From Nitrospira sp. (lineage in GTDB: Bacteria > Nitrospirota > Thermodesulfovibrionia > Thermodesulfovibrionales > SM23-35): a stretch of DNA of 7,000 nucleotides. Below are positions 1 through 4,988 of the stretch, one piece after another. The DNA lies in assembly GCA_016873575.1 (NCBI GenBank), contig VGWY01000138.1, positions 1-7,000 on the forward strand, written 5' to 3'. Each line of letters opens with the position of its first letter. The first letter of the stretch is position 1. Position numbers and translations under genes: made by a program. Under the pieces are notes generated by a model. The model saw only the letters and a list, made by a program, of their open reading frames with translations, had not been told where the DNA came from and searched no databases.

Positions 1-15
1 GGCGGCATGTACTAA
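1..15 (+). CDS. C-terminal tail of an upstream gene (possibly GroEL)
   Basis: Frame 1 opens with codons for Gly-Gly-Met-Tyr followed by TAA at 13-15, and a strong terminator lies about 40 bases further on. A glycine/methionine-rich end is typical of GroEL chaperonins, so the window may start at the last codons of groL. Only four residues are visible, so the identity is a guess. The other two forward frames also stay open for a short way (to stops at 41-43 and at about 110), so the reading frame itself is uncertain. Confidence 0.25.
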   Translation, partial: GGMY

Positions 16-53
16 AAAGAGGGCTGAGCGGTTTAGGTATTGAATTTTACGAT

Positions 54-83
54 AGGGGCGTATCATACATACGCCCCTTTTTT
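54..83 (+). terminator. Rho-independent terminator
   Basis: A perfect 10-bp stem pairs 54-63 (AGGGGCGTAT) with 69-78 (ATACGCCCCT) across the five-base loop CATAC, and is followed directly by six T residues (78-83). The GC-rich stem base plus U-tract is the classic intrinsic terminator shape. It would end transcription entering from the left and isolates the flavoprotein gene at 275 as a separate transcription unit. Confidence 0.9.
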
Positions 84-120
84 ATTCAATTTTGTCCAAT
101 GTCATATGCCCTATGATATC

Positions 121-149
121 TTACCCCTATTTTTGGTTCGTGTTAGAAT
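121..149 (+). promoter_or_regulatory. Candidate extended -10 promoter for the TrxB-like gene
   Basis: TGTTAGAAT at 141-149 is an extended -10 (TGn followed by TAGAAT, five of six consensus bases). A weak -35-like hexamer TTACCC lies 17 bases upstream at 121-126. Transcription would start near 156, leaving a leader of about 120 bases that contains the palindromic repeat at 174-245. The -35 match is poor, so the call rests mainly on the extended -10 and its position between the terminator and the gene. Confidence 0.4.
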
Positions 150-168
150 AACTCTAAATAGAGTTATT
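147..168. promoter_or_regulatory. Perfect 9-bp palindrome, candidate operator
   Basis: AATAACTCT at 147-155 is perfectly repeated in inverted orientation as AGAGTTATT at 160-168, with AAAT between. It overlaps the candidate -10 box and the expected transcription start of the downstream flavoprotein gene, where a repressor dimer would block RNA polymerase. The AT-rich stem has no U-tract after it, which argues against a terminator. No regulator can be assigned from the sequence alone. A 22-bp dyad with a short AT centre is compatible with Rrf2-type sites, but this is a loose resemblance. Confidence 0.4.
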
Positions 169-173
169 TAGAT

Positions 174-245
174 GGCATTCTCGCTTGTCGAGAATCTTTC
201 TTATTCTGATTCTAAAAAAAGGATTCCGAACAAGTCGGAATGACG
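174..245. repeat. Composite palindromic intergenic repeat
   Basis: Two small hairpins sit head to head. The first is ATTCTCG (177-183), loop CTTGT, CGAGAAT (189-195). The second is ATTCCGA (223-229), loop ACAAG, TCGGAAT (235-241). The second unit is an imperfect reverse complement of the first, including the loop: about 21 of 30 positions agree when the two arms are aligned. The whole block is therefore a larger inverted repeat. The sequence style (CATTC, CTTGT, GAATC) resembles dispersed palindromic elements common in bacterial intergenic regions. It lies in the leader of the flavoprotein gene and ends about 18 bases before its Shine-Dalgarno. Confidence 0.6.
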
Positions 246-262
246 GAAAATGTTTCTATCCC

Positions 263-270
263 AAGGAGGT
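263..270 (+). promoter_or_regulatory. Strong Shine-Dalgarno fixing the trxB-like start
   Basis: AAGGAGGT is a near-perfect anti-16S match, four bases before the ATG at 275. It decides between this start and the longer in-frame reading that begins inside the palindromic repeat. Confidence 0.85.
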
Positions 271-274
271 TCAA

Positions 275-1222
275 ATGCAGGAACTATCAGATACCTATGA
301 TGTCATCATAATTGGTGGAGGGCCTGCTGGACTGACTGCGGCACTGTATACATCAAGGGCAAAACTCGGGACAATCATACTTGATAAATCAGCATCTGCA
401 GGTGCACTCGCATACTCAAGCAAGATCGAAAACTATCCTGGGCTCGAAAAACCTGTTGCAGGTAAAAAACTACTTGATACCATGAGAAAACAGGCACTGG
501 GGTTTGGCGCTGAATATATCGAAACACAGGTCGTGGGTATAAATCTATCTGAAAATATAAACGAGGTAATTACCATGGACAAGACCTACAGCGGGAAGGC
601 TCTCATTATAGCTACAGGCTCCATGGGAAGGAAACCGAGCGTAAGGGGCGAGGCTGAATTTCTCGGAAGGGGAGTGAGCTACTGTGCCATCTGTGATGCG
701 GCATTTTATAAAGGGAAAACAGTCTGTATTGTTGGTAGTTCTGAGGAGGCTATAAAAGAGATTGAGGTGCTGGCAAGGTTTGCAGATACCGTCTATCTCA
801 TCTCTCCCACTCCTAAACTCAAGGTTGAAGACCACCCGAACCTGAAAATACCAAAACTCAAACTTCTGTTAGGTTATACCGTAAGTACCATTGAAGGTAG
901 TGATGTTGTTGAGAAGATAAAGATTGTTGGTGCTGATCGTAAAGAGATCGAACTTGAACTCTCTGGCGTCTTTATCTATCTTCACGGAAGCAAGCCCATA
1001 ACAGATTTCCTCACTGGTGCACTAAAGACCTCGGAGGATGGATGCATCCCCGTAAATCACATGATGGAAACATCAATCCCTGGTGTCTTTGCAGCAGGCG
1101 ATGTTACATGCACTGAGGTGAGACAGGTTGTTGTAGCAGCATCACAAGGCTGTCTTGCTGCCTTATCTGCAGAGAAGTATATAACGCAAAGAAAGATGCT
1201 CAAAAGCGACTGGGGAAAGTAA
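275..1222 (+). CDS. trxB: Thioredoxin reductase-like FAD disulfide oxidoreductase, degenerate NADPH site
   Basis: This 315-residue cytoplasmic protein has the thioredoxin reductase fold order and usual length. The FAD-binding Rossmann motif GGGPAG is at residues 14-19, ATG at 113-115, the redox-active CAIC at 137-140, and the FAD-closing FAAGD at 272-276 followed by RQVVVAA. It should carry electrons from FAD to a dithiol protein such as thioredoxin. The second nucleotide-binding loop reads VGSSEEA (153-159) instead of the usual GxGxxA/G, and the basic HRRxxxR stretch that recognises the NADPH phosphate is absent (VYLISPTPK at 173-181). NADPH may therefore not be the donor; pyridine-nucleotide-independent relatives such as ferredoxin-linked reductases are known. 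The ATG at 275 is chosen over upstream in-frame starts because AAGGAGGT lies at 263-270 and the family N-terminus begins right after it. The upstream extension would read through the palindromic repeat. Its stop is two bases from that of the convergent DUF72 gene. Confidence 0.88.
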   Translation: MQELSDTYDVIIIGGGPAGLTAALYTSRAKLGTIILDKSASAGALAYSSKIENYPGLEKPVAGKKLLDTMRKQALGFGAEYIETQVVGINLSENINEVITMDKTYSGKALIIATGSMGRKPSVRGEAEFLGRGVSYCAICDAAFYKGKTVCIVGSSEEAIKEIEVLARFADTVYLISPTPKLKVEDHPNLKIPKLKLLLGYTVSTIEGSDVVEKIKIVGADRKEIELELSGVFIYLHGSKPITDFLTGALKTSEDGCIPVNHMMETSIPGVFAAGDVTCTEVRQVVVAASQGCLAALSAEKYITQRKMLKSDWGK

Positions 1223-1224
1223 GG

Positions 1225-1962
1225 CTATTTTTTTCTACCCTGTATGAGGGTGATTAATTCCCTTGCATTCTCAGGTGCATAACCAAAGGCGTCATTGTTA
1301 AAATATATAAATACATCTTTTTTCTGCCTTATATATGCCTTTATATGCTTTGCATCTTCCTTTAATACCTCAGTAGTGTATGATGTAGCATAACCGCCCC
1401 CTTCTCCGTGCCTCCTGATATAAACGAAGTCAGCAGTTAATGGCAATTCATCAAGAAATTCTGGCCAGTCTGCCATACAGAGTGTCCCATTGTGCTTTTG
1501 AAGGAGCGCTATAACCTTTTTATTAATCCATGTCTCGTTCCTGAACTCAAACGTGTTTCTCATATGATATGGCTTTAATGCTTCAAGAAATGCTTCCAGA
1601 CGTTCCAGATCAAAGGTGAATTGAGGCGGAAGTTGCCATAAAATAACACCTAACTTCTCTTTCAGTAATAAAGCCCTTGAAAAAAAGACCTCAACAGGCT
1701 CCTCGCAATCCTTAAGCTTTTTTACATGGGTAATGAACCTGCTGCCTTTCAGAGAAAAGACAAAGCCCTCAGGTGTGGATAAATACCATTTTGCAAAGGT
1801 TTCCCTTTCGGGAAGATGGTAGAAAGTTACATTCAGCTCTACGGTTGGAAATTGCTTGCAATAATATTCAAACCAGTGGCTCTTTGAGAGATCCTTTGGA
1901 TAAAAATTTCCCTTCCAGTGATCATAGAGAAAACCGCTACAGCCTATTCTTATGTTTGCCAA
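1225..1962 (-). CDS. DUF72 (YecE-family) protein
   Basis: A complete 245-residue protein of the DUF72/YecE family, a TIM-barrel-like group whose biochemical role is not firmly established. Family hallmarks are visible in order: IRIGCSGF at the N-terminus (4-11), VELNVTFY (41-48), WQLPPQF (109-115), FEFRNETW (138-145), YIRRHGEG (181-188) and YFNNDAFGYAPENA (220-233). No signal peptide or membrane segment is seen, so it is probably cytosolic. The start is TTG: an in-frame TAA lies three codons upstream, the next Met is at residue 134, and the conserved motif begins four residues in. No Shine-Dalgarno precedes it; a TACAAT box on the same strand (1976 down to 1971) lies only eight bases upstream, so the leader may be very short or absent. 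It converges on the trxB-like gene and is divergent from rfaE1. No partner in the window explains its role. Confidence 0.9.
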   Translation of the reverse strand: MANIRIGCSGFLYDHWKGNFYPKDLSKSHWFEYYCKQFPTVELNVTFYHLPERETFAKWYLSTPEGFVFSLKGSRFITHVKKLKDCEEPVEVFFSRALLLKEKLGVILWQLPPQFTFDLERLEAFLEALKPYHMRNTFEFRNETWINKKVIALLQKHNGTLCMADWPEFLDELPLTADFVYIRRHGEGGGYATSYTTEVLKEDAKHIKAYIRQKKDVFIYFNNDAFGYAPENARELITLIQGRKK

Positions 1963-2111
1963 TATATATTATTGTAACACAAGAGGACTTAGTATGCTAC
2001 TTAATCTCCACTTGAATCTATAAGCAGGTCTGATCTGATAGACTTCACGTTTACAGGCAGTTCGTCCTTCTTTATTGATTTTTTGTCTGATTGTGTTTTA
2101 CTTTAAATTCT
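1963..2111. other. Divergent intergenic region between the DUF72 gene and rfaE1
   Basis: These 149 bases lie between two divergent starts and must hold both promoters unless transcription enters from elsewhere. On the plus strand a weak pair, TTGATT (2075-2080) and TTTACT (2097-2102, 16-base spacing), would start transcription almost at the rfaE1 ATG. On the minus strand TACAAT (1976-1971) lies next to the TTG start. I see no convincing hairpin, small gene or repeat here. Confidence 0.35.
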
Positions 2112-3110
2112 ATGGGTTACAAGAAACTCCTCAGCGACTTCAGAAAAAAGAAGATCCTTGTCATAGGCGACCTGATTCTCGACCGTTACATATGGGGAAA
2201 GGTAAACAGGATATCCCCAGAGGCACCCGTCCCCATTGTTGAGGTTACCCATGAGAATTTTCTCCTTGGAGGAGCTTCAAATGTCGCAAACAATATCGTG
2301 GCACTTGGAGGTCATGCAACAATTGTTGGAGTAATAGGGAATGACAGGGCTGGAGATGTTTTGTTGAAAATACTGGGTGAAAGAGGAATACAATGTGAGG
2401 GCGTGTTTCAAAGTTCAAGGCCCACAACGGTCAAAACACGGGTAATAGCCCAAAATCAGCAGATGGTGAGGTTTGATCGGGAAGATAAAGATAAGATTAG
2501 TGGAAAGGTTTTTGATGAGATTCTGAAGTTCTTACGCAGTGCTGTACCAAACCAGGATGCTGTTATCATATCTGATTATAAGAAAGGTGTGACATCCTCT
2601 GAACTTGTAAAAGCGATACTGAAATACTCAAGGCCTGCACATATCTTTGTCTCTGTTGACCCAAAGGTCAGACATTTTCACTGTTACAAAAATGTTTCAC
2701 TGATTACACCGAATGTCATGGAGGCTTCCATTGCATCAGGAATAGAGATTAAGGATGAGAATTCCCTTATCAATGCAGGCAGGACTCTTTTGAAAAAGGT
2801 CCGTTGCGATGCTGTGCTTATTACGCGTGGCGAACAGGGCATGAGCCTTTTCGAGAATGAGAAGATAGTACATATCCCTACAGTGGCAAAAAATGTATAC
2901 GATGTTACCGGCGCAGGGGATACAGTTATAGCAGCCTTTACTCTTGCATATGCAGCAGGTGCAAGTATGGTGGAGGCAGCGGTTATCGCAAATCACGCAG
3001 CAGGCATTGTTGTCGGTGAGGTTGGTACAGCAGTAGCAACACCTGATCAATTACGTATGTCGTTAGGCGTAAATCGTGCATTGAAAATAAGAGAATCCTC
3101 TTACGCCTAA
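2112..3110 (+). CDS. rfaE1: D-glycero-beta-D-manno-heptose-7-phosphate kinase (PfkB family)
   Basis: This 332-residue cytosolic kinase phosphorylates D-glycero-D-manno-heptose 7-phosphate at C1 using ATP, a step toward ADP-heptose for the LPS inner core. The N-terminal block VIGDLILDRYIWGKVNRISPEAPVP (17-41) is typical of the HldE/RfaE kinase domain. The PfkB substrate-side motif GGASNVANN is at 53-61, and the ATP/anion-hole motif DVTGAGDT is at 264-271 with D270 as the expected catalytic base. The length matches a stand-alone kinase (HldA/RfaE1), not the roughly 475-residue bifunctional HldE, and no cytidylyltransferase (RfaE2) lies in the window. ATG at 2112 is chosen because the family N-terminus starts there; a TTG seven codons upstream (2091) is in frame but adds unconserved residues. 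No clear Shine-Dalgarno precedes either start. The next gene follows after 22 bases, suggesting one transcript. Confidence 0.92.
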   Translation: MGYKKLLSDFRKKKILVIGDLILDRYIWGKVNRISPEAPVPIVEVTHENFLLGGASNVANNIVALGGHATIVGVIGNDRAGDVLLKILGERGIQCEGVFQSSRPTTVKTRVIAQNQQMVRFDREDKDKISGKVFDEILKFLRSAVPNQDAVIISDYKKGVTSSELVKAILKYSRPAHIFVSVDPKVRHFHCYKNVSLITPNVMEASIASGIEIKDENSLINAGRTLLKKVRCDAVLITRGEQGMSLFENEKIVHIPTVAKNVYDVTGAGDTVIAAFTLAYAAGASMVEAAVIANHAAGIVVGEVGTAVATPDQLRMSLGVNRALKIRESSYA

Positions 3111-3112
3111 CG
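3061..3112. repeat. 12-bp inverted repeat across the 3' end of rfaE1
   Basis: CGTTAGGCGTAA at 3061-3072 is perfectly repeated in inverted orientation as TTACGCCTAACG at 3101-3112, with 28 bases between the arms. The right arm contains the rfaE1 stop codon (3108-3110). The same spot shows a heptamer rhythm, TTACGCC then TAACGCC then the looser TCACGTT (3101-3121). No U-tract follows, so a terminator is unlikely. An RNA hairpin here could affect 3' stability or translation of the next gene. Confidence 0.6.
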
Positions 3113-3132
3113 CCTCACGTTCCCCGTCTAAT

Positions 3133-4137
3133 ATGACAAAATCTATAACTCGTAGAGCAGTAGCATTATTCTCCGGAGGGCTTGACAGTACACTTGCAAT
3201 CCTGACCATGCTCAAGCAGGGTATCGAGGTTAAGGCAGTAACATTTACACATTTTGCCACTGATATATCTGATGGTTCACTTTCTTATTCTTGTGTAGAG
3301 AAATTTGGATTTGAAGTTCAATTCTGTCACCTGTCAGATAGCTTTATGGAAATAGTAAAGAATCCCAGGTTTGGCTATGGGAAGAATATGAACCCCTGTA
3401 TTGATTGTAAAATCCTGATGCTGAAAGAGGCAAAAAAGCTTATGGATGCAGTCGGGTCAGATTTCATTGTAACAGGTGAGGTGCTTGGCCAGCGACCAAT
3501 GAGCCAGAGGAAAAATGTTCTCTCTCTTATTGATAAAGAGGCTGGGGTGAAAGATTATGTTTTGAGGCCACTCAGTGCAAGATTACTGAAGGTTACAGCA
3601 CCTGAGGCCAAGGGTATTGTAAACAGGGACATGCTTTATGGCTTTAGCGGCCGTTCAAGAAGGCCTCAGATGGCACTTGCAATAGAATTTGGCCTTACAG
3701 GGTATCTGTCTCCTGCGGGGGGATGCCTTTTGACTGAACCTAATTATGCACACAGGATTAAAGACTTACTCAGATACAATGATAATCCAGATTTTAAAGA
3801 CTTAAGCCTGTTAAAAATAGGCAGGCACTTCAGGTTCTCTCCCTCATGTAAAATTATCGTGGGAAGGAACGAGACTGAAAATGAGATGATACTATCTCTC
3901 TCAGAGGAGAGTGATTACGTATTGAAGGTTGAAGGAGTAGGAAGCCCGATAACATTGGTTACAGGAGAGACTACTGAAGAGGCTTTAAAGGTTGCAGCAT
4001 CAATATGTGCACGATACTCCGATGCAAAGCATCTTTCTTTTGTGGATGTTAGTGTATTTAATAAAAAAGGACTGAAATATTTGATGAATGTGCAACCTGT
4101 ACAAGACAGCATTTTAAAAACCTGCAGAATTTTATGA
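3133..4137 (+). CDS. PP-loop ATPase, ThiI/MnmA-like tRNA sulfurtransferase candidate
   Basis: A 334-residue protein with the ATP pyrophosphatase P-loop SGGLDST at 14-20 near the N-terminus, as in ThiI, MnmA and related enzymes that adenylate a tRNA base before thiolation. A CIDC pair (C89, C92) sits in a NPCIDCK segment resembling the MnmA-type cysteine block. TGEVLGQRPMSQ follows, and a third conserved-looking cysteine, C198, lies in SPAGGCLLTEP. The C-terminal part (from about residue 210) does not look like THUMP or rhodanese and may be an NFACT-R-like RNA-binding region, recalled from how this family is usually described. It lacks the N-terminal THUMP of classical ThiI, so it is a distinct, shorter subfamily often loosely labelled ThiI. 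Substrate base is unknown. It is probably co-transcribed with rfaE1, 22 bases upstream. No Shine-Dalgarno is obvious before ATG 3133, but the PP-loop position requires a start here. Confidence 0.75.
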   Translation: MTKSITRRAVALFSGGLDSTLAILTMLKQGIEVKAVTFTHFATDISDGSLSYSCVEKFGFEVQFCHLSDSFMEIVKNPRFGYGKNMNPCIDCKILMLKEAKKLMDAVGSDFIVTGEVLGQRPMSQRKNVLSLIDKEAGVKDYVLRPLSARLLKVTAPEAKGIVNRDMLYGFSGRSRRPQMALAIEFGLTGYLSPAGGCLLTEPNYAHRIKDLLRYNDNPDFKDLSLLKIGRHFRFSPSCKIIVGRNETENEMILSLSEESDYVLKVEGVGSPITLVTGETTEEALKVAASICARYSDAKHLSFVDVSVFNKKGLKYLMNVQPVQDSILKTCRIL

Positions 4138-4170
4138 ATATGTTCGGGGCTTTCCTTTTGAAGAATTTAT

Positions 4171-4348
4171 CTAACCGCTAACTTTTTCAAGAAACAGAAG
4201 GATTTCCTTTGCATAATCTCTAAAAACCTTAGGTGCTTTTTGAAAATTCTGATATTCCTCGCTTATGTCTATACCAAGATACCCATGGACAAGGATATTC
4301 CTGAAGCCTCCCAAACCCTTTTAATCTTTCAGTTATGGTGTCTGGTTT
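4171..4348 (-). pseudogene. hepT: hepT remnant: 5'-truncated, frameshifted HEPN (DUF86) toxin
   Basis: Read on the minus strand, 4308 down to 4171 encodes GGFRNILVHGYLGID and continues to EKVSG-stop. It contains the exact RX4HXY motif (R-NILV-H-G-Y) of HepT/DUF86 HEPN RNase toxins. Immediately upstream another frame (4348 to about 4313) reads KPDTITERLKG, which is the family segment that precedes LGGFRN. The two join perfectly if one T is removed from the GGGTTTGGG run (plus strand CCCAAACCC, 4310-4318), so a single-base insertion has broken the gene. The N-terminal half of a normal HepT (about 135-140 residues) is missing: the homology begins right at the mntA stop. In intact systems HepT is the toxin whose tyrosine in this motif is AMPylated by MntA. 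The remnant follows mntA in the usual order. A sequencing error could explain the frameshift but not the missing N-terminus. Confidence 0.8.
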
Positions 4349-4769
4349 AAAGACCAACTCCCAAATTCTCCTTTAGATATCTTAACTGTTTATCTCTTAT
4401 TGGTTTTAAATCCTGATACCGCTTTATTATATGTGTCTCAAAGGAATTCTCGGTTTCAGTGTCTATCTTATAAATTAACCTTCCTGTTCTGATAATCTCA
4501 AAGGAAATCCAGACAGGGGCATTTTTAAGATTTACAATATCAAGTCTCCATACCCCAAGACTTCTCTGAAGTTCTTCTCTGATTTGAGATATGTCACCGT
4601 CATATAACAATGCGATATCCACATCTTCACCCTTGCCTTTCAACAATGAGCCAAAAAGATAGACTAACCTTATCCCCTTTTCTTTCAGTAGGGGTGTGAG
4701 TCCATCTATCCTCTGTAGAATATCTTCTGGCAATGGTCTATATCTTTTCCAGCGTTGCTTTATCCCCAT
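4347..4769 (-). CDS. mntA: MntA-type nucleotidyltransferase antitoxin
   Basis: A 140-residue minimal nucleotidyltransferase of the Pol-beta superfamily. The catalytic core is FGS (39-41), then DVD (49-51) and a third acidic residue in RLDIVNL (D77), followed by the family block PVWISFEIIRTGRLIY. The loop between GS and DxD is seven residues, shorter than the ten common in larger nucleotidyltransferases. In HepT-MntA systems this protein AMPylates a tyrosine of the HEPN toxin to neutralise it; other members are simply called nucleotidyltransferase-domain proteins. It appears intact, but its toxin gene immediately downstream is broken, so it may be an orphan antitoxin in decay. The last residues (RYLKENLGVGL) may be altered by the same deletion that removed the hepT start. 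Its ATG lies a few bases from a strong extended -10, so the message is probably leaderless. Confidence 0.82.
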   Translation of the reverse strand: MGIKQRWKRYRPLPEDILQRIDGLTPLLKEKGIRLVYLFGSLLKGKGEDVDIALLYDGDISQIREELQRSLGVWRLDIVNLKNAPVWISFEIIRTGRLIYKIDTETENSFETHIIKRYQDLKPIRDKQLRYLKENLGVGL

Positions 4770-4776
4770 GTTATAA

Positions 4777-4785
4777 ATTATACCA
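4777..4785 (-). promoter_or_regulatory. Extended -10 promoter of mntA, implying a leaderless start
   Basis: The minus strand reads TGGTATAAT from 4785 to 4777, a consensus -10 (TATAAT) with the TGn extension. Only seven bases separate it from the ATG (4769-4767), so transcription should begin at or next to the start codon. No good -35 is found at 16-18 bases; TTGAAT at 4809-4804 is 21 bases away. Extended -10 promoters can work without a -35. Confidence 0.5.
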
Positions 4786-4927
4786 GAAAAATGTATTTGC
4801 CTTATTCAAAACTCATTAAACAGCCCGTAACCTTCTACACCATAAAGTCTCTCCTCTGCCCAATGGGACAGCCAGTTCGATAACACTATGGTTAAATAAG
4901 TACAAAATGTCACCTAAACAATGATCG

Positions 4928-4956
4928 TTTAATTCTTCTTCTAAAAGGATTATAAT
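4928..4956 (+). promoter_or_regulatory. Candidate promoter of hsdMS
   Basis: A consensus TATAAT at 4951-4956 is preceded at 17 bases by a weak TTTAAT (4928-4933). Transcription would start near 4963, about 25 bases before the hsdM ATG, leaving room for the GAGGG Shine-Dalgarno at 4980-4984. An imperfect dyad, AAACAATGATCGTTT (4916-4930), overlaps the -35 position. Confidence 0.45.
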
Positions 4957-4988
4957 TTATCCAATTAAATCAACTTATTGAGGGTATT

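Noticed and set aside
147..168. The palindrome as an intrinsic terminator
   Set aside because: The stem is AT-rich with no U-tract after it, and a much stronger terminator already lies at 54-83.
185..274. N-terminal extension of the TrxB-like protein (30 extra residues)
   Set aside because: It translates through the palindromic repeat, has no Shine-Dalgarno, and the family N-terminus begins right after the ATG at 275, which has a strong ribosome binding site.
545..835. 96-residue open frame on the minus strand
   Set aside because: It lies wholly antisense inside the TrxB-like gene, whose frame carries clear motifs throughout.
1223..1240. Possible terminator at the trxB-like/DUF72 convergence (seven-T run at 1228-1234)
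   Set aside because: No stable GC-rich hairpin precedes the T run on the plus strand, and the Ts are lysine codons of the DUF72 C-terminus.
2736..3050. Cysteine-rich 104-residue open frame on the minus strand
   Set aside because: It is a shadow of the rfaE1 coding frame; the cysteines arise from reading the complement of Ala/Thr-rich codons, and it has no start signals.
4806..4913. Minus-strand reading frame of 35 residues ending GYGLFNEF-stop, starting with GTG
   Set aside because: It looks somewhat protein-like, but it is short, directly preceded by a stop, has no ribosome binding site and I recognise no family. It may be a remnant; it cannot be supported.
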